From Bog-473 sp963725895 (GTDB taxonomy: Bacteria; Actinomycetota; Acidimicrobiia; Acidimicrobiales; RAAP-2), in NCBI GenBank assembly GCA_963725895.1, contig CAVSAJ010000003.1, positions 372,001-436,000 of the forward strand: a DNA stretch of 64,000 bases, read 5' to 3'. The notes beneath the pieces are model-generated. The model worked only from the letters and a program-made list of their open reading frames with translations, was not told where the DNA came from and searched no databases. The position numbers were made by a program, and so were the translations under genes. How positions within the stretch are numbered: position 1 is the stretch's first letter; every line of letters begins with the position of its first letter. Below are positions 1 through 8,727 of this stretch, one piece after another.

Positions 1-1098
1 CGACGCGATCCCACCGCTCGAGCTCGCCCACGACACTGCACTCGTGAGATCCTCGGTCGTGCCGTCGGAGAAAAGCCCGGTCGCTGTCAGCTGCTGCGTC
101 TCGCCCTTGGGGAGGTTGATCGTCGACGTCGACAAGCTCAACGACTGCAGGACTGCAGGAACGACGCTCAGCGAGCTCGTGCCCGATATGAGCGAGGTGG
201 GGTCGGTGGCCGTGATCGACGTTACCCCGGTCGTAAGCGCGGTGACGAGCCCGGAGGAGGACACCGACGCCACCCCACCGCTCGAGCTAGCCCACGACAC
301 TTCGTTCGTCAGATCCTCGGTCGAGCCGTCCGAAAGCAAACCGGTCGCCGTCAGCTGCTCCGTCTCGCCCTTCGGCAGGCTCGCGCTTGGCTCGGTCAGA
401 CTCAACGACTGCAGCACTGCCGACACCACGTTGAACGACGTAGTGCTCGAGATCAGCGAGGTCGGGTCTGTGGCGGTGATCGTCGCCACCCCGGTCCCAA
501 GGGCGGTCGCCAGACCGGAGCCCGACACCGACACCGTCGACGGAGTGGACGTCGACCAGGTGACCGCCCCTGTCAGATCCTCGGTCGAGCCGTCCGAGAA
601 CAAACCCGTGGCCGTCAACTGCTGCGACTCGCCCTCCGGCAGGCTCGAACTCGAGCCCGAAAGGCTGAGTGACTGGAGAACCGCCGGGATCACGTCGAGC
701 GACTTCGTATTCGATATCAGGGACAGGTATGTGGCAGTTACTGACGTGACCCCTGTGGCCAGCGCGGTGGCCAAGCCGGAAGAGGACACCGACGCCACAC
801 TGCCGCTCGAGCTCGCCCAGGTCACCGCGTTGGTCAGATCCTCGGTCGTGCCGTCCGAAAGCAGACCCGTGGCCGTCAGCTGCTCCGTCTCGCCCTTCGG
901 CAGGCTCGAGCTCGGGAGGGTCAGGTTCAACGCCTGCAATACCGGGGGCAGAACCGTCACCGCGGCGGTACCGGACAAGAGAGCCCCCGTGGCGGTCGCG
1001 GTTATCGTCGCCGCCCCGGTCCCGTTGCCCGTTACCAAGCCCTGCGAGCCGGACGCGTTGGACACGGTCGCGATCCCGGCGCTCGAACTGGACCAGGT
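1..1098 (-). repeat. Tandem ~264-bp coding repeat (Ig-like modules)
   Basis: The motif AGATCCTCGGTCG recurs at 47, 311, 575 and 836 on the plus strand, a period of 264, 264 and 261 bases. That equals 87-88 codons, one Big_2 module each. The near-identity of the copies at DNA level implies recent duplication or gene conversion. Confidence 0.85.
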
Positions 1099-1353
1099 GA
1101 CCGAAGTCGTGATATTCGCCGTGGTCAGGTTGGAGTAATGGCCGGTCGCGGTCAGCTGCGTGGTGTCGCCCTTCGGCACGTTTGCAGCGGTGGGAGAGAC
1201 CGTAACAGCGAGTAGCAGAGGAGCCGCGGACGCGTTGGCCGTGCCCGTGAGCAGCACGCCGGCGCTCATCGCGAGGCAAAGTAGTGAGGCGCCGACCGCC
1301 CGCACGAAGAGCGTACGGCGTGCCCTTCGAATCCCAGCGAAGTTCGTGGTCAT
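1..1353 (-). CDS. Secreted bacterial Ig-like (Big_2) repeat protein, 3' end outside the window
   Basis: An open minus-strand frame runs from an ATG at 1353 off the left edge, giving 451 codons with no stop. Residues 1-45 look like a Sec signal peptide: a positively charged start (RRARR), a hydrophobic stretch (ASLLCLAMSAGVLLTG) and an Ala-rich cleavage region. The rest is a series of roughly 88-residue modules with phrases such as LPKGETQQLTATG, VSWASS and GVTSITAT, which are typical of Big_2 Ig-like domains in surface or adhesion proteins. The start is chosen because the signal peptide begins exactly there. An export and surface-binding role is inferred from the family. The C-terminal domain that would define function is not in the window. 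Confidence 0.85.
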   Translation of the reverse strand, partial: MTTNFAGIRRARRTLFVRAVGASLLCLAMSAGVLLTGTANASAAPLLLAVTVSPTAANVPKGDTTQLTATGHYSNLTTANITTSVTWSSSSAGIATVSNASGSQGLVTGNGTGAATITATATGALLSGTAAVTVLPPVLQALNLTLPSSSLPKGETEQLTATGLLSDGTTEDLTNAVTWASSSGSVASVSSSGLATALATGVTSVTATYLSLISNTKSLDVIPAVLQSLSLSGSSSSLPEGESQQLTATGLFSDGSTEDLTGAVTWSTSTPSTVSVSGSGLATALGTGVATITATDPTSLISSTTSFNVVSAVLQSLSLTEPSASLPKGETEQLTATGLLSDGSTEDLTNEVSWASSSGGVASVSSSGLVTALTTGVTSITATDPTSLISGTSSLSVVPAVLQSLSLSTSTINLPKGETQQLTATGLFSDGTTEDLTSAVSWASSSGGIAS

Positions 1354-1847
1354 CGGTTCCCCCCGAGTCCCCTTTCTGGGCGAGACAATAACGCCAGGGT
1401 CTACGCGCTTCGGTTGGGCAGAATCCGCTGTTGGGACCAATAGAAGTCTAGGAAAGAGACGAAAGGTTCTTGCTGACAGCACTCAGGCTCCACCCTGTCG
1501 GGCGGCCTGCCGGATGGACCACCCACCGACATGGTTTGCACTCCCTGTTTATTTCCTCGCCGCCGATTTCCGAAACTCCCCAGAGGCGATCAACGAAATT
1601 CCCCAGTTGATGGACCGGTAACTTTGCCCACATTTACTCCTGGACCTTGGACACCCCCTTTCGGAGCCCTTCGGCATCCCAAGACAGGACGCTGCCGACG
1701 TCTTGGTCCGCCTCGGGAAGGCTTCGGCCGCCGTTAAGAAGATGCCGTGCCAAGCGCGTGCGACCGCCGAGATCTGCCGGCGAAGCACAGAACGACGTTA
1801 ATCAGCTTGGCCGTTCGCCAGAGGTGGTTGTTGCGGCTGAAGCTGGC
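1354..1847. other. Intergenic, no gene recognised
   Basis: Upstream region of the Ig-like protein gene. The short frames here overlap on both strands, lack ribosome binding sites and resemble nothing I know. I see no tRNA or clear terminator. Confidence 0.5.
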
Positions 1848-3989
1848 TCACCCTGCCTCGACAGGCGGATGGACCACCGCAGTCGCGATTCGATACAGCT
1901 CCGAACCACGATCGCTCCTGCCGAGAGGCCTGAAGTACCTGGTTCCTGCATCAGCTGTCGATAGGTCCTCCACAAGACGAAAGCCCCGTGAGGAAAGGTA
2001 TTGGTCAGCTTCACAGGGTGAAAGACCGAATATCCACGGTTCGCCACGCTTGTTGACCCCTCGGAGCCACTTTCGTGCCTCGGGAAACTCTGCGCACTTG
2101 CCGTCGATGACCTTCTTGTCCACGTAAGTGAAGATCAGCCAGCCTCCATCTCCGGCCCACTCGTGAATGGTCGACAATGTCGCGTCCACCGCCTTGTGCG
2201 ACAGGTACTGCGATACGCCCTCCCAGAGATAGAGCGTCGGTGTGTGGAGCGACAAACCGGCTTGGGCAAGCGCGCTGCCCAGATCATCGGTTTCGAAGTC
2301 GAGCGGCACGAAGTGCACAAGCGAGGTATCGATCCCCGCCCGGCGGAGCACTGTTCGTTTCGCTGCCTGAGTCTGGGGATGGTCGACCTCGAACACCTCA
2401 TAACCGCGGAGATGGGGGAGTCGATAGGGCCGGGTGTCGTAGCCCGCGCCGAGGATGACGACCTGGCCAACTTTTTGTGCCAGCTCCTCCAGATGGTCAT
2501 CGATCAGTCTGGTGCGAACAATGGCCGAAGGGCGAGGACCAGGTCCACCGACATAATCGTAGGTTGCTTCTATTACTCGCCGAATCGGGCCTATGCGCGC
2601 AGCGGTCAGCGTCGCGCGCCAAGCAGGATTGAGGAAGGCGCTAGCCAGTCGATCCTCGAAGAGACGCTCGCCCACCGGACGCGCCGATTCGAGTCCCCGC
2701 TGGACCGCCATGAGCCCAGCGGTGCGACTGGCTGGTCGCCTATTTCCCGCTTTCGTCAAGGAGCGCCTGGCCGAGCCGTTCTTGGATTCACGCTCGAGGC
2801 ATTCAGAGGAAGGATCGGTGTGCAAGATCAGGCGCCAACCATCCTCGCTCAGCGCATAATTCGGAATACTGCCCGAGGCGAACAACGACCAGCTGCGTGG
2901 CGCAACGAGGGTCGCGATGGCAGCCATCGCCACTGGGACAACGCTTAGAAGGTCCTCTCGGATCGGCGTCAGCTCTTCGCTGGAACTGGCATAGTCATGG
3001 CTTTTTGACACTGCGTGAACCAGTTCGGCCATGACACCGCGGCGACCCCCGCCATGCTGGGCGGCGCCGAGTATTGCAAGCAGGATCTGGTGGGTGGCGA
3101 CTCCTGAGCGTCCGTCGGTCTGGACTGCTGGATGATCATCCGCAGCGAGACAGAGCATCGCCCCGACAAGATCGACTCCAGAGAGGTAGGCATTCTGCGG
3201 TTCGACGAGGCGGGGGTTCAGATCGATGAAGACCGGCGCAACCTGACTCAAGATCACATCAGCAGACAATGCGCCGTGCCATTCGAGATCGCTTCCGAGT
3301 ATCTCGAATGCGTTGCGGACCTCTGGCGACGAAATACTTCGCTTGTGGCTGGCGCCTCCGTTCGCTCCCTCGCCGGTGCGTTCGTTCGCATGGAACGCTA
3401 CGAGCGATCCGTGGTCGAATACGGATTGGCACATGAGAAGCGGGCCGTCGATCGCTGCCTGAATCAGCACGGTCCTGCCGACGGCGGCTTCTTGGAGTTC
3501 GCTCGGCGTGCGCACTCGGCGGACGCCCCGCGATGCCGTTCCTATGGGGTCCTTGACGAAGGCGGGGAAGTGGACCCATCCCTCGATGTCCTCACCTGTC
3601 TCGGGCTGTGCGATCCCAAGTCGGCGCAAGGTGGCTGAGGCTGCGATCTTGTCTTGCACCGCTGCTAGCGCAGCAAAGGGAGGAATGACCGTTGCGACCC
3701 CGGCGGTGTCGAGCCGGTCTTTCGCCCATGAAAGGACGGCGACCTGTTCCTGGGTGGGGAACAGCACGTCGAAGCGGCCCGAGCGGTAGATGTCTATCGC
3801 GGTGCTCAGCCATCCGAGGGGATCGCTCCCGTAGGCCGGGACCCGGTGCACGCGAGCGACGTGGCGAGTGAAGCGGCAAAGACACAAAGGATCAGGTGCG
3901 AGCGCCTCGACGACGTGACCGGCGGCGACGAGACGTGTGGCGCACTGGCGGGCCGTAAGTCCCGACCCGTCGCTGAGGAGGATACGCAT
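1848..3989 (-). CDS. ATP-grasp domain fused to a class I SAM-dependent methyltransferase
   Basis: A 713-residue two-domain protein. Residues 1 to about 340 resemble an ATP-grasp ligase: an N-terminal NAD-like start (MRILLSDGSGLTARQCA), DKIAASATLRRLG near 112, and an acidic/Asn metal site near FIDLNPRLVEPQN. After a linker rich in Arg and Ser, residues from about 445 match the leucine carboxyl methyltransferase/TIGR00027 type, with SAM-binding VVILGAGYDTRPYRL near 508 and LYLWEGVSQYL further on. The fusion suggests carboxylate activation or ligation coupled to methylation of a small molecule; the substrate cannot be read. The gene diverges from a TetR gene with 26 bases between the start codons and a shared palindrome, so it is probably that regulator's target. 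The ATG at 3989 has almost no leader; a TATAGC box about 10 bases upstream fits a nearly leaderless transcript. Confidence 0.8.
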   Translation of the reverse strand: MRILLSDGSGLTARQCATRLVAAGHVVEALAPDPLCLCRFTRHVARVHRVPAYGSDPLGWLSTAIDIYRSGRFDVLFPTQEQVAVLSWAKDRLDTAGVATVIPPFAALAAVQDKIAASATLRRLGIAQPETGEDIEGWVHFPAFVKDPIGTASRGVRRVRTPSELQEAAVGRTVLIQAAIDGPLLMCQSVFDHGSLVAFHANERTGEGANGGASHKRSISSPEVRNAFEILGSDLEWHGALSADVILSQVAPVFIDLNPRLVEPQNAYLSGVDLVGAMLCLAADDHPAVQTDGRSGVATHQILLAILGAAQHGGGRRGVMAELVHAVSKSHDYASSSEELTPIREDLLSVVPVAMAAIATLVAPRSWSLFASGSIPNYALSEDGWRLILHTDPSSECLERESKNGSARRSLTKAGNRRPASRTAGLMAVQRGLESARPVGERLFEDRLASAFLNPAWRATLTAARIGPIRRVIEATYDYVGGPGPRPSAIVRTRLIDDHLEELAQKVGQVVILGAGYDTRPYRLPHLRGYEVFEVDHPQTQAAKRTVLRRAGIDTSLVHFVPLDFETDDLGSALAQAGLSLHTPTLYLWEGVSQYLSHKAVDATLSTIHEWAGDGGWLIFTYVDKKVIDGKCAEFPEARKWLRGVNKRGEPWIFGLSPCEADQYLSSRGFRLVEDLSTADAGTRYFRPLGRSDRGSELYRIATAVVHPPVEAG

Positions 3990-4009
3990 AAGTATATATG
4001 CTATACTTA
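3989..4009. promoter_or_regulatory. Palindromic operator with divergent -10 boxes
   Basis: TAAGTATA, five bases, then TATACTTA: a perfect 8-bp inverted repeat spanning the start codon of the ATP-grasp gene and ending just before the TetR gene. The right arm also contains TATACT (4002-4007), a good -10 box for the TetR gene. Repression of both genes by the encoded TetR protein is inferred. Confidence 0.75.
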
Positions 4010-4015
4010 CTCTTG

Positions 4016-4570
4016 GTGGGTCGGCCAGCGCGCATAAGCAGGGCGCAGGTCCTAACCGCGGCGCTCGCGCTCGCCGACGACCAAGGCCTCGAGTCGCTGA
4101 CCATGGCCGGGGTTGCTGATCGCTTGGGCGTGACGCCCATGGCCCTCTACCGGCACGTCGCCAACAAGGCCGACCTGCTCGACGGGCTCGTGGAATCCCT
4201 GCTCACCGAGTTCCCGCCTCCGTCCACCGAACTCTCATGGCCAGAGCGCCTCTCGGCCCTCGCCGGCAACATCCGTGCGTCGGCCCATCGGCACCCCAGC
4301 GTCTTCCCCCTCCTTCTCCAACGACCCGCGACGACGGCTGACGCCCGGCGAACTCGAAACGCCGTCTACGGGTCCCTGGCTGAGGCCGGAGTGCCCGAGG
4401 AGCGGATTGCACAGGTCGAGCGGCTGATCAGCACTGCGGTGCTCGGCTTTGCCGTCAGTGAGGTGGCCGGACGTTTCCGCTCCCATTCGCGTCGTCAGAT
4501 CGATCGCGATTTCGACGAGTTGCAGGCCCTGCTTGCGGCGTTCATCCAAACGGAGAGCTTCCGCCACTAA
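4016..4570 (+). CDS. TetR/AcrR family transcriptional regulator
   Basis: About 185 residues. An N-terminal helix-turn-helix (RAQVLTAALALADDQGLESLTMAGVADRLGVTPMALYRHV) is followed by a ligand/dimerisation domain typical of TetR. Upstream in-frame ATG (3998) and TTG (4013) codons exist. The ATG lies inside the operator and upstream of the predicted transcript start, so the GTG at 4016 (VGRPARIS) or the TTG is preferred; both give a leaderless message 5-8 bases after TATACT. It divides a divergent pair with the ATP-grasp/methyltransferase gene, which it probably represses together with itself. Confidence 0.85.
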   Translation: MGRPARISRAQVLTAALALADDQGLESLTMAGVADRLGVTPMALYRHVANKADLLDGLVESLLTEFPPPSTELSWPERLSALAGNIRASAHRHPSVFPLLLQRPATTADARRTRNAVYGSLAEAGVPEERIAQVERLISTAVLGFAVSEVAGRFRSHSRRQIDRDFDELQALLAAFIQTESFRH

Positions 4571-4673
4571 GGCGCACACAGCGGAGTTGGCATGAGCCGC
4601 AGCCGCAGTGCGAGTTAGGCCCGTTCCGTGCGGGTTGCTGCGTCAATGGGCGCTCCCTCTAAGCGCTCGAGCA

Positions 4674-4695
4674 TCCCACGAAAATCCCACGGAAT
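4674..4695 (+). repeat. 11-bp tandem repeat, possible integrase arm site (copy 1)
   Basis: Two abutting 11-mers, TCCCACGAAAA and TCCCACGGAAT. Near-identical tandems occur at 8525-8546 and, inverted, at 15515-15536; a degenerate copy lies at 31935-31956. The tandem structure is like arm-type binding sites of tyrosine recombinases. This copy lies 147 bases before the tRNA fragment at 4821. Confidence 0.6.
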
Positions 4696-4820
4696 CCGAA
4701 ATTGTCTGCACGACTTGGATTCCTGTTCGAAGCCGGGTCCCCACCGTTAGCCCAGTAAGAAGGCAGAACCAGAAGGTCTCGGTTGAACCCCGCGGATGCC
4801 GGCGGACGAACAAAAGGGGT

Positions 4821-4862
4821 CTCATAACCCGAAGGTCGGAGGTTCAAATCCTTCCCCCGCCA
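4821..4862 (+). other. 3' portion of a tRNA-Met (CAU) gene, likely integration scar
   Basis: Starting at the anticodon loop (CTCATAA, anticodon CAT at 4823-4825), the sequence continues as an anticodon 3' stem, a variable region, a T-arm (GGAGG, TTCAAAT, CCTTC) and an acceptor strand ending CCCCGCCA. No D-arm or matching 5' acceptor (GGCGGGG) precedes it. A tRNA that is recognisable only from the anticodon loop onward is the classic remnant of tyrosine-integrase insertion at that loop. It is not a functional tRNA. Confidence 0.7.
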
Positions 4863-4929
4863 CTCAGGGATACGCGGCCTCTCGGTCCGAGCGGTCACAC
4901 ATGGCCTCGGTAGCCAGTGGAGACGCCGC

Positions 4930-7900
4930 TCATTCGTCTGCCGCCGAAAGCGCTCTGTCAGCGTGCTGTCCGATCAGGATATAGCCGCATCGGGTGGCGC
5001 TTGCCTGCGCCTGTGCCAGAAGCAAGCGCCCTCGTTCGACGTCTCCCGGCCCTTTGCGCTGAATGAGCATCCGACCCCAGGCGAGATCGGTGGTGGCGCC
5101 GTAATACCGCATCGATCCTCTGGAGCAAAGCTCAGCTGCGGCGGCGAAATGGGTCTCGGCAGCGTCGTAGTGACCGAGCACGCTGGCCAGAGCGCCGAGT
5201 GACCACGAGATGGGGAAGTAGCCGAGTGTCCCTATGAACGGGATTTGCTGGCCGTAAGGAGCGAGCAGCTCGTAGAGCCGTTTTGCGGGTTCGGCGGCTT
5301 GCAACTCGCTCGCCACCAGGGCATAGCCGGTCATACCGATCGTCCAGATGAAGTCGAGAGGGAGCGATGCGAAGCTGTCGTCAGCCGCCCGCTCAAGGAT
5401 GGCCAGGGCTGTGGAATGATTTCCTGCGTCGAGATGAGCGGCCGCCAAGATGGCACGGAAGGCCGGCAAGCCAGGGTTGTCGGTCACAGCCTGGTCGACC
5501 GGGCCCACGAGCTCGCCAAGGCGCCCCTGCGCCATGCGAGCGAACATCACCTGCGATCCGAAGATGGTGAAGGCGTCAGGTTGCCCACTGTCGGACCCAA
5601 CAACGACCGCAGCGCCGGCGGCCTCCTCGGCACGCTCCGGCTCTCCGGCCATCACCGCCATGCCAGCTTCTTTGAACATGGTCATCCAGGTGAGAGTCGG
5701 ATGCCGCAGCCGCTCGGTTATCGCCGACATGCGATCCATGCAGACTGTGGCGGTCGCGAAGTCACCAGCTTGGACGGCGTTGACCTGACACATGCTGAGT
5801 GTGTGAAACAGCATCTCAGGGTCACCCAGTGACTCGGCGATCCCCAATGCCTCGCTCACGTTTGCTCGACGCTCCTCGAGGGCAAACGGGATCTGGAGTG
5901 GGTTGTCGAGTTGGCCCAGCACCCTGACCAACGTGGCCGGATCGCCTAGCCGACGCGCCATCGCCTTGGCGTCGGCGGCTAGGGCGACCCGCCGGTCGAG
6001 AGGACCGAAGCTCAGTTCTTGGCACAGCGTCCCAAGTAACAGCGATCGCTCAGAGCTGTCCGCCTCCGCGATCGCATCGAGCGCGGCTTCGATCACGGCG
6101 ACCTTGTCGACGTCGACCACACCGCTGGCGCTGAACCAGCCGCGGGTGTTCGCCAGAGCGGCATCGATCAAGGAGTCGGTCGCGTCGAGGGCCAGAGCTC
6201 GGTTCGCGGCGTCGAGGAAGGTCTCCCGGAATCCCGCAATCCCGACTTGTTGCTGGGCCCGGCCCAGATCGACCCGCAAGTCGCACGCGACGACCGGATC
6301 ACCCTCGCCTGTCAACTCGATGAGGCGGAGCGCTTCCGAGAAATGGCGAACGGCTTCGTCAGGGGCAAGCCTGGACAGCGCCACTTGTCCGGCCTGGCGA
6401 GCGTAGTTGATGGCCTTGCCTGAATTGCCGGGCTGCGGAGCGTTGCACCAGTGGTAGGCGAGCTCGCCAATCCGGGTGCCGGGTTGATCACCTATGACCG
6501 CCTCGAGTGCCTCGGCAACCTGCCGGTGGATCCGCGCCCGGCGCGTCGCCCCCAGGTCTTGGTACAAAGTGTGCTGTATCAGGGCATGTGCAAATGTGTA
6601 TCGCCCTGGGGTGTTGGCGACCTCGGTGAGAAGCGAGACACCGGCCGCCGCCTCGAGAACCTCGATGATACGTTCCTCGCTGAGGTCGGCGACACGGGCC
6701 AAGAGGTCGAGTTCGAACTCCCGACCTATGACCGCAGCCAACGGCAACACCTGGCTCACGGTGGGGCCCAACCGCGCGACTCGGGACCCGATCACCAGTC
6801 GGACACTTTCAGGCATGGCCATGGTTTCCACTTCGACAGAGGCCGTCCATCGACCACTGTCGTCCCGGAAGATGGCCCCGGTCTCAGAGAGTTGTCGAAG
6901 GACTTCCCAAACGAAAAATGGATTTCCGTCGGTTTCACGGTAGAGCGCATGAGCGAGGCCGACGCCACTGTCATCGAGGTCGTGTCCCGCGGCTGCCTCC
7001 ATAAAGGCGACGACCTCGGAGTCGCCAAGCCCCGACAAGGAGAAGTGGGCGACTCGCGGCTCACGCCGGAGGGCGACCAGAGCCTCGGTCAGTGGGTGGG
7101 CACCTGAAAGCTCGTCGTTCCGGTAGGTACCCACGATGAGCAGGCGTTGGCGGGTTGTGTTCGCCACCAGATGGCGTAATAGCTGGAGGCTGGGTTTGTC
7201 CGCCCACTGAAGGTCGTCGAGCACCAAGATCAGCGACGTGGCTTCGGTCACCTGTTCGACCAATCCGACTACCGCCCGGTAAAGGAGGTAACGCTCGGTT
7301 TCGGGATCAGTGCTCTGAGGAGCGGGCAGCGTTGCCCGCCGTTTCCGAAGGATGGGCGCCAGCTGGGCAAGCTCGGCACCGAAGGTATCTAGGTGGACCT
7401 GGAGAACCTCTTCGGGTGCATGGGCGACGTAGTGCGACAGAGCTTCCACGAATGGCCCGTAGGGCATGCCCAACTCCTGGTCGCAGCGGCCGAGCAGCAC
7501 GATCGCGCCTGCATCGATGGCGGCGCGTGCTACCTGGGTCACGAGCGTCGTCTTCCCGATCCCGGGTTCGCCTGAGATAAGGAGGACCTCACGTCCGTCG
7601 CCGGCAGACGTTCTCTTGAACGAATCGGCGAGTAGTGCCAGTTCGGCCTCACGCCCAATGAAGCCAATGGGGGGCGTCCCTTCGAGGCGTGCGGGGGGCG
7701 GCACCGGGTGTGCCGTGACCGATAGGGCGGGTACGACGCTCGCCTCGTCCGACGCAAGAGCAGTCCAATCGAGTTCCAACGTGACCACCCGCTCGGGTAG
7801 GCCCTTGAGGTCCAACGGCCCCAGGGAGGTGAACGTGCGGGGGTAGCGGCGCCCGGCCAGCGCCCGCACGACGTCCGCAACCAGGATCTGGCCGCCCTCG

Positions 7901-8271
7901 GCGCGGCCGCATAGCCGCGCCGCTTCGACCACCGGCTCGCCGTAGTAGTCGTCTGTGTCTCGGATAACCTCGCCAGCGCTCACGCCTACGCGGATCAGCA
8001 GTGGGAGATTGACGGCTGCACCCGAACGCTCGACGGCGTGTTGCATCGCCACAGCGCATTCCAGCGCGGCAGATGCGCTGGTGAATACGACCATGAAGCC
8101 ATCGCCCATGGTCTTGACCTCGGTTCCGCCAGTCACGGCGACGACCTGACGGAGAGCCGAGAAGTGCTCACGGCGTATCTGCTCACCCGCTTCGACACTG
8201 AGTGCGGCAGCCAACTCGGTCGAGCCGACCAAGTCCGTGAAGAGGATCGTAATGTTCTCGCTGGTGGCCAC
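4930..8271 (-). CDS. Class III adenylate/guanylate cyclase fused to an AAA-type ATPase with helical repeats
   Basis: 1113 residues. Residues 1-165 form a class III nucleotide cyclase homology domain: metal-binding Asp13 in FTDLVGST, Asp57 in KTMGDGF and the purine-contacting Lys53 are all present, so it may be active. From about 205 a predicted ATPase follows with Walker A GEPGIGKT (near 234) and Walker B LILVLDDLQWAD (near 349). The C-terminal half is Ala/Leu-rich helical repeats of the TPR kind. This architecture is widespread in actinobacteria as a large signalling protein of unknown input. The gene stands alone, between two att-like structures (4674-4862 and 8525-8680), which suggests it could be cargo. 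Confidence 0.85.
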   Translation of the reverse strand: MATSENITILFTDLVGSTELAAALSVEAGEQIRREHFSALRQVVAVTGGTEVKTMGDGFMVVFTSASAALECAVAMQHAVERSGAAVNLPLLIRVGVSAGEVIRDTDDYYGEPVVEAARLCGRAEGGQILVADVVRALAGRRYPRTFTSLGPLDLKGLPERVVTLELDWTALASDEASVVPALSVTAHPVPPPARLEGTPPIGFIGREAELALLADSFKRTSAGDGREVLLISGEPGIGKTTLVTQVARAAIDAGAIVLLGRCDQELGMPYGPFVEALSHYVAHAPEEVLQVHLDTFGAELAQLAPILRKRRATLPAPQSTDPETERYLLYRAVVGLVEQVTEATSLILVLDDLQWADKPSLQLLRHLVANTTRQRLLIVGTYRNDELSGAHPLTEALVALRREPRVAHFSLSGLGDSEVVAFMEAAAGHDLDDSGVGLAHALYRETDGNPFFVWEVLRQLSETGAIFRDDSGRWTASVEVETMAMPESVRLVIGSRVARLGPTVSQVLPLAAVIGREFELDLLARVADLSEERIIEVLEAAAGVSLLTEVANTPGRYTFAHALIQHTLYQDLGATRRARIHRQVAEALEAVIGDQPGTRIGELAYHWCNAPQPGNSGKAINYARQAGQVALSRLAPDEAVRHFSEALRLIELTGEGDPVVACDLRVDLGRAQQQVGIAGFRETFLDAANRALALDATDSLIDAALANTRGWFSASGVVDVDKVAVIEAALDAIAEADSSERSLLLGTLCQELSFGPLDRRVALAADAKAMARRLGDPATLVRVLGQLDNPLQIPFALEERRANVSEALGIAESLGDPEMLFHTLSMCQVNAVQAGDFATATVCMDRMSAITERLRHPTLTWMTMFKEAGMAVMAGEPERAEEAAGAAVVVGSDSGQPDAFTIFGSQVMFARMAQGRLGELVGPVDQAVTDNPGLPAFRAILAAAHLDAGNHSTALAILERAADDSFASLPLDFIWTIGMTGYALVASELQAAEPAKRLYELLAPYGQQIPFIGTLGYFPISWSLGALASVLGHYDAAETHFAAAAELCSRGSMRYYGATTDLAWGRMLIQRKGPGDVERGRLLLAQAQASATRCGYILIGQHADRALSAADE

Positions 8272-8727
8272 CCGTGCTCCCTGAGCCAGCCCTAACAGGA
8301 GAGACTAGGTGAGCTCAGGCGTCCATGCTCCAATGTCCTCAGTCGCGAGCCCGCTCACAAGGCGAAGGGTGTATCCGACTGTGCCGGATCGATGAGTGCC
8401 GTTCTCAAACGGTCTTGATTGGCGCGCCCCACCGCTGGATCGGGGCAACCCCGGACTCGCCGGCGCCTAGTTCCCTAACAGTCGGTTCGGCTTACGCCGC
8501 TGCCCCGAAGGTGGTCCGCTGAAGCCCCACGAAAATCCCACGGATTCGATAACTCACGTCACTGGCCGGCTGCGCACCCTCAAGAGGTTTCTTCGACTAT
8601 CGGCCCCAGCTAGTGCGCCGATTCGGGGCTACTCCGCTGACCGGGTGACCTGGCAGACGTTCGAATTGTTCTCATAACTCCTCTTCAACAGTCCAGCGAG
8701 ATCAATCAGGTCCAGTGAGACGTGAAA
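8272..8727. other. Intergenic, contains an att-like structure but no gene
   Basis: No credible coding frame. It holds the second copy of the 11-bp tandem (8525-8546) and, 146 bases later, CTCATAAC at 8671, which matches the tRNA-Met anticodon-loop core seen at 4821. Confidence 0.5.
8525..8546 (+). repeat. 11-bp tandem repeat, possible integrase arm site (copy 2)
   Basis: CCCCACGAAAA followed directly by TCCCACGGATT. Same orientation as copy 1 at 4674, with nearly the same distance to a CTCATAAC core (146 versus 147 bases). Confidence 0.6.

Noticed and set aside
44..1138. Long plus-strand open frame with repeats
   Set aside because: It is the mirror of the minus-strand Ig-like gene, which has a signal peptide, domain signatures and a continuous frame. 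High GC keeps the opposite strand open.
4659..4898. Minus-strand frame with GKDLNLRPSGYE, like many database hypothetical proteins
   Set aside because: This phrase is a well-known false protein produced by translating the antisense of tRNA 3' ends. Here it overlaps the tRNA-Met fragment.
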